Notes: generated by a model not told the origin, from the sequence alone. Counted from the stretch's first letter, positions 10,094-22,944 are shown. The stretch: 64,000 bases of DNA from Bradyrhizobium sp. AS23.2 (GCF_001908185.1 NZ_LGHM01000088.1:1-64000); one strand, 5' to 3'. Translations and numbers: made by a program.

Positions 10094-10215
10094 GGGCTAA
10101 TTGGAGGACTGATCGGAGGCTTGATCCGATCTCGACGATTTTCAAGCACTTCGAGCATAGATCATCCTCGCCCCCGATGCGAAGTTCATCTCGCAATGAG
10201 CTGGATGGAGCACCC
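10094..10215. promoter_or_regulatory. Divergent AraC/SDR control region
   Basis: A 122-bp intergenic region between the divergent AraC-type regulator and the SDR gene. It contains the near-palindrome GATCGGAGGCTTGATCCGATC, and next to it, extending into the regulator start, repeated GGTCCA units spaced about 12-14 bases apart. These are plausible operator sites for the AraC protein. This is inference; no promoter hexamers are clear. Confidence 0.4.
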
Positions 10216-10953
10216 ATGACAGGTATCGCAGGCAAGGTCATCGCCATTACCGGAGCCAGCAGTGGAATCGGCGAAGCCACCGCCAGACATCTTGCAGAAC
10301 GCGGCGCTGTCGTGGTCCTCGGCGCAAGGCGCTTCGACAGGCTCGAAATGGCGGTCGCGAGCATCGCGTCACAGGGCGGAAAGGCGTTGTGCCTCGTTAC
10401 CGACGTCAGGCGGCGCGAGGATGTCGCCAGGCTCGTCGAATTCGCAATGGACCGCTACGGAAAGCTGGACGTCCTAATCAACAACGCAGGGATCGCCCCG
10501 ATTTCCCGTCTGGACGATCTGAGGGTCGACGACTGGGAAGACATGATCGACGTGAACGTGAAGGGCGTGCTTTACGGAATCGCGGCGGCCTTGCCCGTGT
10601 TCCGCCGCCAGGGCTTCGGCCATTTCGTCAACACGCTGTCGACCGCCGGCATCAAGATCGTTCCGACGATGGCAGTCTACGCGGGATCGAAGAATGCCGT
10701 CAGGGCGATCTCCGAAGGGCTTCGTCAGGAAGCCGGCCCGTCGCTGCGGGTGACGACCATTTCGCCCGGTTATGTCGACACTGAGCTACCGTCATCCATG
10801 ACGGATTCCTCCTTGCGCGACCAAGGGGAACTGAACATGAAGGCGATGGCAATTCCGGCGAGCGCCATCGCAGAAGCAATCGCTTTCGCAATCGGTCAGC
10901 CGGACAACGTGGACGTCGGCGAGATTGTCGTTCGGCCGACCGCCCAGGCATAA
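10216..10953 (+). CDS. Short-chain dehydrogenase/reductase (SDR)
   Basis: A 245-residue classical SDR. The cofactor motif TGASSGIGEA is at residues ~11-20, with ARR after beta-2 suggesting NADP(H) preference, then NNAGIAP, the catalytic Ser region NTLSTAG and the YxxxK motif YAGSK. The substrate is unknown. ATG 10216 has GGAG nine bases upstream. It forms a divergent pair with the AraC regulator, and the pair sits between two copies of the MDR gene 3' end. Confidence 0.88.
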   Translation: MTGIAGKVIAITGASSGIGEATARHLAERGAVVVLGARRFDRLEMAVASIASQGGKALCLVTDVRRREDVARLVEFAMDRYGKLDVLINNAGIAPISRLDDLRVDDWEDMIDVNVKGVLYGIAAALPVFRRQGFGHFVNTLSTAGIKIVPTMAVYAGSKNAVRAISEGLRQEAGPSLRVTTISPGYVDTELPSSMTDSSLRDQGELNMKAMAIPASAIAEAIAFAIGQPDNVDVGEIVVRPTAQA

Positions 10954-11032
10954 TATCGATCAAGCCCGGATCGGACGGCGCGAACACCCCTCGCTTCGCT
11001 CAGAACTCTTCCTGGCGGCCTGCGGTCGCACA

Positions 11033-12172
11033 TCACGACGATTTATTCGGGTTGATGAGGAATTTTTCGCCGGTGGCTCGTTTGGCGTACACCGCGATGT
11101 TGGCGGGATCGAGCGCCTCCTGGAGCGACACCACCTTGGTGTAGTGGCTCGCAAAGGTGGTCTTCAATTCGTCGACCACGCGCTGACGCAGCTTTGCCCC
11201 GTCTGCCGGCCCGATCTTCATCAGGAACGGAAACAGCAACCAGCCGCCGACGCCCCAGGCCATGCCGAAGCCGCGCGGCAGTTCGATCGGGCGAACATCG
11301 AGTGCGCCGTAGACGTAGACCTGCTTGTGCACGCTGGAGCCGTAACGGCTGTATTCCTTGGCGGTCTTGTTGATCGCGGCTTCCATGCAGTTGAGAATGT
11401 CGCCGGCAAGCTTGCCACCGCCGATGGCGTCGAAGGCGATGGTGGCACCGGTTTCGACCAACGCATTGGTGAGGTCGCCGAGGAAGCTCGGCGCCGTGGA
11501 ATCGACGACGTATTTTGCGCCGATCTTGTGCAGGATGTCGGCCTGCTCCTTGCTGCGCACGATGTTGACCAGCGGGATGCCGTCCTTGATGCAGATCTTG
11601 TTCAGCATCTGGCCGAGATTGGAGGCGGCGGCGGTGTGCACCAGCGCCTTGTGGCCCTCGCGCCGCATGGTCTCGGTCATGCCGAGCGCGGTGAGCGGAT
11701 TGACGAAGCAGGATGCGCCTTCCGCCGGCGTGGTGCCTGATGGCAGCGGCAGGCACTCGCGCACTTTCAGAGTGCGGTACTGCGCATACATCGCGCCGCC
11801 GATCATGGCGACGGTCTTGCCCATCAGCGCCTTCGCGGCGTCCGACGAGCCGGTCTTGATGACGACGCCCGCCCCTTCGTTGCCCACCGGCATGGACTCA
11901 TCGAGCCGGCCTGCCATCGCCCGCATCGCGCCCTCCGGCACCTTCGCGGTGATGACCGGGGCATCCTTGCCGCCCGATGCCTTCGCCGTGCTCATATCGG
12001 CTGCGCCGATCAGGAGCCCGAGGTCGGACGGGTTGATCGGTGCCGCCTCGACGCGAACGACCACCTCGTCCGCGGCAGGCTCGGGGGTCGGCACGTCCAG
12101 AAGCGAGATTTCCAGCTCTCCGCTCTTCTTGATCAGCGAACGCAGTTGCAGGCCAGTCTTGCCGTCGCTCAT
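11033..12172 (-). CDS. Zinc-independent medium-chain dehydrogenase/reductase (quinone oxidoreductase-like)
   Basis: A 379-residue MDR-superfamily enzyme with GroES-like start (VVRVEAAPINPSDLGLL), NEGAGVVI and a Rossmann region (ALVHTAAASNLGQMLNKI). The catalytic and structural zinc ligands of alcohol dehydrogenase are not seen, so it is the zinc-free quinone/enoyl reductase type; the substrate is unknown. It lies 40 bases downstream of eno on the same strand. Its last 26 codons are duplicated at 9015-9094. Confidence 0.85.
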   Translation of the reverse strand: MSDGKTGLQLRSLIKKSGELEISLLDVPTPEPAADEVVVRVEAAPINPSDLGLLIGAADMSTAKASGGKDAPVITAKVPEGAMRAMAGRLDESMPVGNEGAGVVIKTGSSDAAKALMGKTVAMIGGAMYAQYRTLKVRECLPLPSGTTPAEGASCFVNPLTALGMTETMRREGHKALVHTAAASNLGQMLNKICIKDGIPLVNIVRSKEQADILHKIGAKYVVDSTAPSFLGDLTNALVETGATIAFDAIGGGKLAGDILNCMEAAINKTAKEYSRYGSSVHKQVYVYGALDVRPIELPRGFGMAWGVGGWLLFPFLMKIGPADGAKLRQRVVDELKTTFASHYTKVVSLQEALDPANIAVYAKRATGEKFLINPNKSS

Positions 12173-12212
12173 GTCGATCCTCCCCTTGTCCGTTTGCGCG
12201 CGAGGCGCTGGC

Positions 12213-13514
<1,302 letters not shown>

Positions 13515-13670
13515 TTAGGGCTGATCGGTGCCGCGGGTCTTACACGGAGCGCAAGCAAATGTGAACGCTTGGACGGCCTCCTTCGACTGACGCATGAAGT
13601 GCCCGGGACTAAGCTTGACGGCATCTGATCTGCGCGTCCAACCTCAATCTGAAACAGTCGGGGTAACGCC

Positions 13671-14642
13671 ATGAATCGCCGCCAGTTTCTTGCCTCGAGC
13701 ACCGCCCTCCTCGCCGTCCGCCCAAGTTTTGCGCAGGAAGGCCCATTCCGGACAAAATATTACCCGATCAGCGCCGGCATCGGCCTGCACGACCTTGCCC
13801 CCGCTCCGGACGGCACGGTCTGGTTCACGGCCCAGGGCAAGGGCATGCTCGGCAGGCTGGATCCCCGGGATGGCACTTTCAAGACGGCCAGCCTCGGCCA
13901 GGGCGCCGCCCCGCACGGCGTGACGATCGGCCCCGACGGCGCGCCCTGGATCACCGAAGGCGGCCAGAACGCGATCGCGCGGGTCGATCCTTCCGACCTC
14001 AAGGTCACGCTGTTCCGCCTGCCCGAGAAATTCGCCTACGCCAATCTCAACACCGGCGTGTTCGACAAGGAAGGCACCTACTGGTTCACCGGCCAGTCCG
14101 GCTATTACGGCCGACTCACACCGAGATCGGGCGAGATGGACGTGTTCAAAGCGCCCAAGGGCGTCGGCCCCTATGGCATCACCGTCACGCCCAAGGGCGA
14201 TGTCTGGTACGCCTCACTCGCCGGCAACTACATCGCCAAGATTGATCTCGCCACCGGCAATGCTGCCGTGCTCGAGCCGCCGACGCCGAACCAGGGATCA
14301 CGGCGCGTCTGGTCGGACTCGAAGAGCCGGATCTGGGTCAGCGAGTGGAACAGCGGCCATGTCTCGGTGCACGATCCCGCCGACGGCTCCTGGAAGACCT
14401 GGAAGCTGCCGGGCGAGCGTCCCCGGGCCTACGCCGTCTATGTCGACGACAAGGACAAGGTCTGGCTCACCGACTTCTCAGCCAACGCGATCGTCCGCTT
14501 CGATCCCGCCACCGAACGGTTCAACGTGTTCGCGAGCGACAAGGCCAATGCCAATGTGCGCCAGCTCGACGGGAGGCCGGGCGAGCTCTGGGGCTGCGAA
14601 TCCGGCAACGACCGGGTGGTCATGATCCAGACGATCGCCTAA
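13671..14642 (+). CDS. Exported Vgb-like beta-propeller (virginiamycin B lyase family)
   Basis: A 323-residue protein with an N-terminal export signal (MNRRQFLASSTALLAVRPSFA, RR-containing, possibly Tat) and about six to seven propeller blades with recurring motifs such as DGTVWFTAQGKG, DGAPWITEGG, KGDVWYASLAGN and KDKVWLTDFSANAI. Vgb of pathogens linearises streptogramin B, but most chromosomal homologues in environmental bacteria are uncharacterised. The activity here is therefore only a family label. It is followed by queF 30 bases downstream. Confidence 0.8.
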   Translation: MNRRQFLASSTALLAVRPSFAQEGPFRTKYYPISAGIGLHDLAPAPDGTVWFTAQGKGMLGRLDPRDGTFKTASLGQGAAPHGVTIGPDGAPWITEGGQNAIARVDPSDLKVTLFRLPEKFAYANLNTGVFDKEGTYWFTGQSGYYGRLTPRSGEMDVFKAPKGVGPYGITVTPKGDVWYASLAGNYIAKIDLATGNAAVLEPPTPNQGSRRVWSDSKSRIWVSEWNSGHVSVHDPADGSWKTWKLPGERPRAYAVYVDDKDKVWLTDFSANAIVRFDPATERFNVFASDKANANVRQLDGRPGELWGCESGNDRVVMIQTIA

Positions 14643-14672
14643 AGAAGCGTCCCCAACAGGACGCGAAACACG

Positions 14673-15125
14673 ATGGCGAAAAAATCCCTGCAGCTCGGCC
14701 GTGCGGTCGAATGGCCGCACACACCGGAAGAGGCCCAGCTCGACCGCGTACCCAACCCGCAGGCGGGCACGGACTATCTGGTGCGCTTCACCGTGCCGGA
14801 GTTCACATCGCTCTGCCCCGTCACCGGTCAGCCAGATTTCGCGCATCTGATGATCGACTACGCGCCCGGCCAATGGCTACTGGAGTCGAAGTCGCTAAAA
14901 CTCTACATCGCAAGCTTCCGCAACCACGGCGCCTTCCACGAGGACTGCACGGTGATGATCGGCAAGCGGATCGCATCCGAGATCAAGCCGAAATGGCTGC
15001 GCATCGGCGGCTACTGGTATCCGCGTGGCGGCATCCCGATCGACGTGTTCTGGCAGACCGGAAGGGTGCCGAAGGGCCTGTGGGTGCCGGAGCAAGGCGT
15101 CGCGCCCTATCGCGGGCGGGGGTAG
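14673..15125 (+). CDS. queF: NADPH-dependent 7-cyano-7-deazaguanine reductase
   Basis: A 150-residue type I QueF that reduces preQ0 to preQ1 in queuosine biosynthesis. The active-site Cys (C48 in [13 protein letters not shown]) and Asp (D55) are present, as are the NADPH/substrate residues around [20 protein letters not shown]. It is shorter than the bimodular E. coli type, matching the Bacillus-like unimodular form. It is on the plus strand 30 bases after the propeller gene, probably co-transcribed. Confidence 0.95.
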   Translation: MAKKSLQLGRAVEWPHTPEEAQLDRVPNPQAGTDYLVRFTVPEFTSLCPVTGQPDFAHLMIDYAPGQWLLESKSLKLYIASFRNHGAFHEDCTVMIGKRIASEIKPKWLRIGGYWYPRGGIPIDVFWQTGRVPKGLWVPEQGVAPYRGRG

Positions 15126-15207
15126 ATTCTCGCGCGTCCTGGACGCGATGCAGCGCGAAGCGATGCGCCCAGAGCGGGACCTAGCGCAGATGTACTTAGG
15201 CACTCCG

Positions 15208-16416
15208 TCAGATCCGCGCGTCCGACGGTGCCCGCGGCTTGAGCAGGCGGGCGCAGACGAGACCCAGCGCGACCATGATCGCGGCGCTCGCGACCAGTGT
15301 CGGCATCTTGCCCGCGTGCTGCAGTCCGAGGCCATAAGCGAGCGGCCCCACCGTCTGCCCCATGAAGAAAAAGAACGAATGCAGCGACAGCGCGGTGGCG
15401 CGCGCCTCAACCGAGAGCTCGCTGGCAAACACCTGGAGGCAGCCATGGGCCATGTAGAAGCCCCAACCCATCACGATGAGGTTCAGCGCCTGGACCTCCC
15501 AGCGCGGGCCGAAGGCGACGGCGACGAGTTGCGAGGCGACCAGCGTCATGCCCGCGATCATCATGCCCTTGACGCCGAGCCAGGGCAGCAGGCGCGATAC
15601 CGTCAGCGTGTAGAACAGGCCGCCGACCGCGAATCCTGCGATGACGATGCCGGCGATCGAGAGTGAGGTCTGCCCGAGCTCGAACAGGAACGAGGCGATA
15701 TAGGGAAACAGGCCGAGCACACAGCAGCCTTCGACGAACACGGCCGAAAAACAGACATAGGCGTTCGGATTGGTGAAGATGGTGCGATAGCCGGCCTTCA
15801 GCGCGGACAGGCTCGTCTTCGGCGGATGCTTGACCTTGGCGCCGTGAAAACCGGCAGCCACTGCGATCGAGGCGGCGATGACGAGCCCGCCGAGCACCGC
15901 CAGCACGCCGCGCCAGCCGAGAAAGTCGCCGATCAGGCCGGAAGCCGACGCGCCGAGCAGATTGCCGGTCATCGCGCCTGCAAGCGTGCGGCTGATCGCA
16001 ACCTGTCGCTTCTCCGGCCCGACGAGATCGCTGGTCAGGCTGAGCGCCACCGGAAACACGCCGCCGGAGCCGATACCGGCAAGAATACGGGTGGCGAACA
16101 GGACCGAGAACGAGGTCGAGAGCGCGCCCAGGATGTTGGCAAGGCCGAGCAGCGCGAGGCAGCCGATCATCAGCCGCGTCTTGCCGAAGAGATCGGCGGC
16201 GGCGCCGACAATCGGCTGGATGATCGAGAAGGTGAAGGCGAACACCGCGGCAATGCCTGCGGCGGTCGCGATGCTCACGCCAAAATCCTCGGCGACGTGC
16301 GGCAGCACCGGATCGAGCGCGCGCGCCGACAGCGCGGCGGCAAAGCTCGCACCGGAGATGACGTAGAGCGCTGTTGGCAAGCCGTGATCGTGCGGCCGAG
16401 CCTCGCCTTGCTGCAT
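15208..16416 (-). CDS. MFS transporter
   Basis: A 402-residue major facilitator with about 12 hydrophobic segments. Typical loop motifs are visible (GAAADLFGKTRLMIG between TM2 and TM3; LAGIGSGGVFPVALSL in TM4-5). It resembles drug or sugar-efflux MFS proteins; the substrate is unknown. Its ATG overlaps the kdsA stop by one base (TGATG), so it is translated as the second gene of a kdsA-MFS pair. Confidence 0.88.
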   Translation of the reverse strand: MQQGEARPHDHGLPTALYVISGASFAAALSARALDPVLPHVAEDFGVSIATAAGIAAVFAFTFSIIQPIVGAAADLFGKTRLMIGCLALLGLANILGALSTSFSVLFATRILAGIGSGGVFPVALSLTSDLVGPEKRQVAISRTLAGAMTGNLLGASASGLIGDFLGWRGVLAVLGGLVIAASIAVAAGFHGAKVKHPPKTSLSALKAGYRTIFTNPNAYVCFSAVFVEGCCVLGLFPYIASFLFELGQTSLSIAGIVIAGFAVGGLFYTLTVSRLLPWLGVKGMMIAGMTLVASQLVAVAFGPRWEVQALNLIVMGWGFYMAHGCLQVFASELSVEARATALSLHSFFFFMGQTVGPLAYGLGLQHAGKMPTLVASAAIMVALGLVCARLLKPRAPSDARI

Positions 16417-17294
16417 CAGCGCGGGTTCTTTGCGAGCGCGTCGAACGCCATCAGCGTGCGGATCAGCCCCTCGAACTCGCGCAGCGGCACCATGTTGGGG
16501 CCGTCCGATGGTGCGCTATCAGGGTCGGGATGGGTCTCGATGAAGACGCCGGCGACGCCGACCGCCACGGCCGCGCGCGCCAGCACCGGCACGAACTCGC
16601 GCTCGCCGCCCGAGGAGGTCCCCTTCCCGCCGGGCTGCTGCACCGAGTGGGTGGCATCGAAGATCACCGGCGCCCCGGTGGTGCGCGCCAGGATCGGCAG
16701 CGCGCGCATGTCAGAGACCAGCGTGTTGTAGCCGAACGAGGCGCCGCGCTCGGTGACGAGCACCTTGGGATTGTTCGCGCTCGTGATCTTGGTCACGACA
16801 TTCGCCATATCCCAGGGCGCGAGAAACTGCCCCTTCTTGACGTTGACCACCTTCCCCGTCGCTGCGGCCGCAAGCAACAGATCGGTCTGCCGGCACAGGA
16901 AGGCCGGGATCTGCAGGATGTCCACCGCTTGCGCCACCTCGGCGCATTGCGTGGCCTCGTGCACATCGGTCAGCACCGGCAGCCCAAGCGAGGAGCGAAT
17001 CTCGGCGAAGATCGGCAGCGACTGCGCGAGCCCGAGGCCGCGCGCCGCCGACGCGCTGGTGCGGTTGGCTTTGTCGAACGAGGTCTTGTAGACGAGGCCG
17101 ACCTTCAGCCGCGCGGCGATCTCCTTCAGCGCGGAGGCCACCTCCAGCGCATGCTGGCGGCTTTCAAGTTGGCACGGCCCGGCAATGATCGAGATCGGCA
17201 GATCATTGCCGAATTTGACCGTGCCAATGGCGACGACCGGCGCCGCTGACGTCGAAGAGCTCAAAGCGAATTTCCCTCGTTTCGCCGCGACCAT
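16416..17294 (-). CDS. kdsA: 3-deoxy-D-manno-octulosonate 8-phosphate synthase
   Basis: A 292-residue KDO8P synthase (PEP + arabinose 5-phosphate), needed for the inner core of LPS. Motifs are [41 protein letters not shown] and [17 protein letters not shown]. The Cys in AGPCQLES, where E. coli has Asn, marks the metal-dependent class. The first ~20 residues are poorly conserved in composition, so the start could be internal. Confidence 0.95.
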   Translation of the reverse strand: MVAAKRGKFALSSSTSAAPVVAIGTVKFGNDLPISIIAGPCQLESRQHALEVASALKEIAARLKVGLVYKTSFDKANRTSASAARGLGLAQSLPIFAEIRSSLGLPVLTDVHEATQCAEVAQAVDILQIPAFLCRQTDLLLAAAATGKVVNVKKGQFLAPWDMANVVTKITSANNPKVLVTERGASFGYNTLVSDMRALPILARTTGAPVIFDATHSVQQPGGKGTSSGGEREFVPVLARAAVAVGVAGVFIETHPDPDSAPSDGPNMVPLREFEGLIRTLMAFDALAKNPR

Positions 17295-17390
17295 AGCGGC
17301 GACGAGGGGCGGATCAACCCCATTCGCCCCGGGGCGTTCGAATATCAGGGTTGCGCCGGGGTTCCCCGCAGCGGCCCGTGCCGGGAGGTG

Positions 17391-17717
17391 CTACTTCACC
17401 GACGAGAAGGCCGTCGGCGTCAGCAGCTGGCTGACGATATTACCGACGATTTGGCCGTCGGCCTCCGACTTTGCCCGCGCCTCCATCCAGTCCGGATCGA
17501 TCACGAACGCGCCCCACTTCTTCTCGCGCTCGGCGAGCGACTCCCAGGCCAGGAAATAGGTCAGCTCCTGGTTGGATTCACCGATCAGCGTGGTGAAGAA
17601 TCCGGCCTGACGGATGCCGTGCTTCTCAAACAGCTTCAGCGTGACCGTCTCGAACCGCTTCAACAGCGCCGGCAAGCGGCCGGGCACGCAGCGATAGACG
17701 CGCATTTCGTAGATCAT
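17391..17717 (-). CDS. NIPSNAP family protein
   Basis: A 108-residue dimeric alpha/beta-barrel (NIPSNAP/DUF) protein. It opens MIYEMRVYRCVPGRLPALLKR and has LTYFLAWESLAEREKKWGAF, both typical of the family. No enzymatic residues can be assigned. It stands alone between kdsA and the two-component system. Confidence 0.8.
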   Translation of the reverse strand: MIYEMRVYRCVPGRLPALLKRFETVTLKLFEKHGIRQAGFFTTLIGESNQELTYFLAWESLAEREKKWGAFVIDPDWMEARAKSEADGQIVGNIVSQLLTPTAFSSVK

Positions 17718-17914
17718 TCTTGTTTCCTCCCTGTTCAGGTCCGGCGGTTATAATAGCTGGCCATGGCGGTGTCTTGAGCCCCGCCCCGGTCGCCCCTGTG
17801 GCGTTTCGCGCATGACAAGACGGGCTGTGGGGCCAGTTCGCACAGTTGGTTCCCGCAATGCTGCCGCAATGATCGTGCCGCTAGATGTGCTCAATGCGGT
17901 TCAGGTGCCGGATC

Positions 17915-18589
17915 ATGCGGATTTTGCTTGTCGAGGATGAGGCGGAGATGGCGGGCGCACTGGCGTCGGCGCTGAAACGCTACGACATGGTGGTGGATCA
18001 CGCCCCCACGCTTGCCGAAGCGGAAGAGGCCATTTCCGCCGAGGTCCATACCGCCGTCCTGCTCGACCGCCAGCTTCCCGACGGCGACGGCCTCACCCTG
18101 ATCCCAAAGCTTCGCGCCCGCGCCGACGGCGTGCCGATCATCGTCCTGACCGCCCGCGGCGAGCTCGCCGACCGCATCGCCGGGCTCGACAGCGGCGCCG
18201 ACGACTATCTGGCAAAGCCGTTCGCGGTCGAGGAGCTGCTGGCGCGCCTGCGCGCCGTGCTGCGGCGGCCCACCGGCCTCACACCGGACGTCATCCGCAT
18301 CGGCCGCCTCGCCTTCGACGTCGGCCATCGCGAGGCCAGCATCGACGGCCAGCCGTTCGAGCTGCCGCGGCGCGAGCTCCTCGTGCTCGAAGCCCTGATG
18401 CGCCGCATGGGCCGGACCGTGCTGCGCTCGGCGCTGGAAGAGGCCGTCTACAATTTCGACGACGAGATCCAGTCGAATGCGCTGGATACGCATGTCTCGC
18501 GGCTACGGCGCAAGCTTGCCGAGTCTGATGCCGGCGTGGAGATCCACAGCATACGTGGCGTCGGCTATCTCCTGAAGAAGCTGCTATGA
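17915..18589 (+). CDS. OmpR-family response regulator
   Basis: A 224-residue regulator. The receiver domain has the acidic pair in LLVEDEAEM, phospho-acceptor D51 in VLLDRQLPDGDG, the Thr in VLTARGE and the Lys in YLAKPF. It is followed by a winged-helix DNA-binding domain ending SRLRRKLAESDAGVEIHSIRG. Its stop overlaps the kinase start by four bases (ATGA), so the pair is an operon. The start is ATG 17915 (MRILLVED); ten codons upstream are possible. Confidence 0.95.
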   Translation: MRILLVEDEAEMAGALASALKRYDMVVDHAPTLAEAEEAISAEVHTAVLLDRQLPDGDGLTLIPKLRARADGVPIIVLTARGELADRIAGLDSGADDYLAKPFAVEELLARLRAVLRRPTGLTPDVIRIGRLAFDVGHREASIDGQPFELPRRELLVLEALMRRMGRTVLRSALEEAVYNFDDEIQSNALDTHVSRLRRKLAESDAGVEIHSIRGVGYLLKKLL

Positions 18590-19956
18590 GCAAGCACGAC
18601 GATCCCTATAGCCTGCGTTCGCGCTTGAGCTGGCGCCTACTCTCGCTCCAGGCCGCGCTTCTGGTTGCGCTGGTTGCCGTCGTCCTCGCAGCGCTGTCTG
18701 CGTCAGGCTTCGTGCTGGCCGGGCGGGATGAGGATCGCGTGATCGACGTCGTGCAGCGCGCGCTCGCGCGTGACGCGCAAGATGGCCTGATCCTGCGCCA
18801 GACCCCCGAGCTGAAACAGTTGCGTGACGAGACGCCCGATCTCTGGTTCCTGGTCCGCGACAAGCAGGGGCATTCGCTGAGTGAAGGCGCCGTGCCCTCC
18901 GAATTCGCCGCGATCGGCAGCGGCCTCGACCAGATCAGCCAGGCACGGCTCGGCTGGCAGCTCTTCGAGGATGATCCGCGCAAGCCGGCGGCGCGGTTGA
19001 AACGGGTCGACACCGACGCCGGCAATGTGCAGGTCATTACAGCGACGCAAGGACGGCTGACCGGCGCCAAGGCGCTGTTCATGACATCGATTGCGCTTCT
19101 TGGCATCGCCCTGCCCGGCCTGCTCCTGATGGGAACGGCGACCTTCATCGCGACGCCGATGATCGTGCGGCGTGCCTTCAGGGGCCTCAACACGACGGCG
19201 GACCAGGCCCGCCGCATCGACATCCATCAGCGCGGCGCGCGGCTGTCTCTGGACAAAATCCCGCTGGAGGTCGTGCCGCTCGTAACCGCGGTCAATGACG
19301 CGCTGGCGCGGCTCGACCAGGGCTACGCTCGCCACAAGCGCTTCGTCGCGGACGCCGCGCACGAGCTGCGCACGCCGATCGCGATCCTGAACACGCGGCT
19401 GGAATCGCTCCCGTCAGGTCCGGACAAGACCCGGCTCCTGGAGGATTCTGCACGGCTGGCAACACTTGCCGAGCAATTGCTGGACATCCAGCGGCTCGAC
19501 CGCTGCGGCCATCCATTCACGCGCGTCAATGTCGTCTCCATCGCGCAAAGCGTGGCTGCCGACCTCGCACCACTGGCGATCGCCGCCGGCTACGAATTGG
19601 CGCTCGATGCGCCCGCGACGCCGATCGAGACGACCGGCGATGCGGCCGCGCTGGAGCGCGCGCTGACCAATCTCGTGCAGAATGCGATCCAGCACGGCCC
19701 GCGCCGCGGCACGATCGGCATTCGCGTCAGCAGACCCGCGTGCATCGAAGTCACCGACGAGGGCGCCGGTATTCCGGCCGATCAGCGCGAGATGATCTTC
19801 GAGCCGTTCTATCGGGTCACCCCGCTCGATCGGGGCGCCGGCCTCGGTCTCAACATGGTCCGCGAGATCGTGCTCCTGCACGGCGGCCAGGTCTCGGTCA
19901 CCGACGAACCGGACGGCGGCACCTGCTTCAGAATGACACTGCCGCCAAGCCGGTAG
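18586..19956 (+). CDS. Sensor histidine kinase
   Basis: A 456-residue membrane kinase with TM helices at about residues 20-45 and 158-185, a periplasmic sensor segment between them and a HAMP-like linker. The H-box is FVADAAHELRTPIAIL, the N-box NLVQNAIQHG, and G-boxes are DEGAGIP and GAGLGLNMV. It pairs with the upstream OmpR-type regulator. The periplasmic domain has no recognised ligand fold. Confidence 0.93.
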   Translation: MSKHDDPYSLRSRLSWRLLSLQAALLVALVAVVLAALSASGFVLAGRDEDRVIDVVQRALARDAQDGLILRQTPELKQLRDETPDLWFLVRDKQGHSLSEGAVPSEFAAIGSGLDQISQARLGWQLFEDDPRKPAARLKRVDTDAGNVQVITATQGRLTGAKALFMTSIALLGIALPGLLLMGTATFIATPMIVRRAFRGLNTTADQARRIDIHQRGARLSLDKIPLEVVPLVTAVNDALARLDQGYARHKRFVADAAHELRTPIAILNTRLESLPSGPDKTRLLEDSARLATLAEQLLDIQRLDRCGHPFTRVNVVSIAQSVAADLAPLAIAAGYELALDAPATPIETTGDAAALERALTNLVQNAIQHGPRRGTIGIRVSRPACIEVTDEGAGIPADQREMIFEPFYRVTPLDRGAGLGLNMVREIVLLHGGQVSVTDEPDGGTCFRMTLPPSR

Positions 19957-20072
19957 AGTTGATTCAATCCGCATCCGCCACTCATAGCGCAATGTTGTCG
20001 CAATGCACTCCCGCGACACTGGATTCGCCTCACCTTTCGTCTGCGAGGCATAACCTTGATGCCGGAGTGCGC

Positions 20073-20735
20073 ATGCCCAACGATTTCCTCTCGTTCTTCC
20101 TGTCCTGGATGTCGGCCCCGCGTCGGGTCGGCGCAATCGCACCGTCAGGCGCGGCGCTTGCCGATCTCATCACGCGCGAGATCACCGCAGCGACCGGTCC
20201 AATCATCGAGCTCGGTCCCGGCACGGGCGCGTTCACCTACAGCCTGCTCAAGCGCGGCGTGCGCCAGGAAGACCTCACGCTCATCGAATACGGCTCGGAC
20301 TTCATGAAGCTCCTGCAACTGCGCTTTCCCGGCGCGCGCGTTCTGTGGATGGATGCTGCGCGGCTGGCGGCGGAGCGTCTCTATGACGGTGCGCCCGTCG
20401 GCGCGGTGATCAGCGGGCTGCCGCTGCTCAACATGTCGACGCGCAAGGTCGTCTCCATCGTCGGCGGTGCGTTCACCCATATCCGACCGGGCGGCGCCTT
20501 CTACCAATTCACCTATGGTGTGAGCTGCCCGATTCCGCGGCCTGTGCTCGACCGGCTCGGCTTGCGTGCAAAACTCGTCGATCGCGCCATGTTGAACGTG
20601 CCGCCCGCCGCCGTCTACAAGCTGACGCGACGGCCGCAGATGAAGCTCGTCGCGGGATCGTTTGCGCCCGACGTTTCAACGCCAGTCACGCCGCGGCGCT
20701 TGCAGCTGGAACCCGACTGCACCGCCGCGCCCTAA
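20073..20735 (+). CDS. PmtA-like SAM-dependent methyltransferase
   Basis: A 220-residue class I methyltransferase with SAM motif I as IIELGPGTGAFTYSLL and an N-terminus (FFLSWMSAPRRVGAIAPSGAALA) characteristic of phospholipid N-methyltransferases and related rhizobial proteins. It may methylate phosphatidylethanolamine towards phosphatidylcholine, or act on another small substrate; the sequence does not decide. ATG 20073 has CGGAG upstream. It is 116 bases after the kinase and convergent with pyrG. Confidence 0.75.
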   Translation: MPNDFLSFFLSWMSAPRRVGAIAPSGAALADLITREITAATGPIIELGPGTGAFTYSLLKRGVRQEDLTLIEYGSDFMKLLQLRFPGARVLWMDAARLAAERLYDGAPVGAVISGLPLLNMSTRKVVSIVGGAFTHIRPGGAFYQFTYGVSCPIPRPVLDRLGLRAKLVDRAMLNVPPAAVYKLTRRPQMKLVAGSFAPDVSTPVTPRRLQLEPDCTAAP

Positions 20736-20758
20736 GAGCGATGACTGGAGCTAAGCGA

Positions 20759-22402
<1,644 letters not shown>

Positions 22403-22557
22403 CTAATCCCTCGAATTCGATTCGCCAAAGCGATTCGTATTCCGCCCCAAAGATTTTGCGGGCCTGTGAGTGAGCCAAAACTAAGAGTAGTGACAGAGCC
22501 TTGATGGGGATTCCTGATGCAGGACGGTAGAAGCCGCCCTGCATGGCCCCCCCTGCT

Positions 22558-22944
22558 TTATTGCGAGCGAGGCACCTGCGGGCCGCTCGGTGCCGGGGCC
22601 TGCTGCTGCTCATCGGCCTTCTTCAGCGTATCCAGGATGCCGCCCGAGGTCGGCGGTGCGATCGGCGATCCGCCGGCCGGCTGGGTCTGCGACGCCGGCT
22701 GGCCGATGATCGACGAAGGCTTGCGGTCGTAGCCCGCATACCAGGACAGGAACAGGCTGGTCAGGAAGAAGCCGGCGGCGAGAATTGCGGTGGTTCGCGA
22801 CAACAGATTCGCGGTGCCACGGCTCGACATGAAGCCCGCGCCTCCACCCATCCCGAGGCCGCCGCCTTCCGACTTCTGGAGCAGGACGGCGCCGATCATG
22901 ACAGCGACGATCATGAGGTGGATGACGATGACAACAGTCTGCAT
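22558..22944 (-). CDS. secG: Preprotein translocase subunit SecG
   Basis: A 128-residue inner-membrane protein with two membrane helices (about residues 3-20 and 52-72) separated by the conserved QKSEGGGLGMGGGAGF loop. It has a Pro/Gln-rich cytoplasmic tail of the kind found in rhizobial SecG. It is part of SecYEG and lies between tpiA and pyrG. Confidence 0.93.
   Translation of the reverse strand: MQTVVIVIHLMIVAVMIGAVLLQKSEGGGLGMGGGAGFMSSRGTANLLSRTTAILAAGFFLTSLFLSWYAGYDRKPSSIIGQPASQTQPAGGSPIAPPTSGGILDTLKKADEQQQAPAPSGPQVPRSQ

Noticed and set aside
13671-14642. Calling the exported propeller a streptogramin-resistance lyase
   Set aside because: Most environmental Vgb-like propellers are uncharacterised; only the family label is supported.
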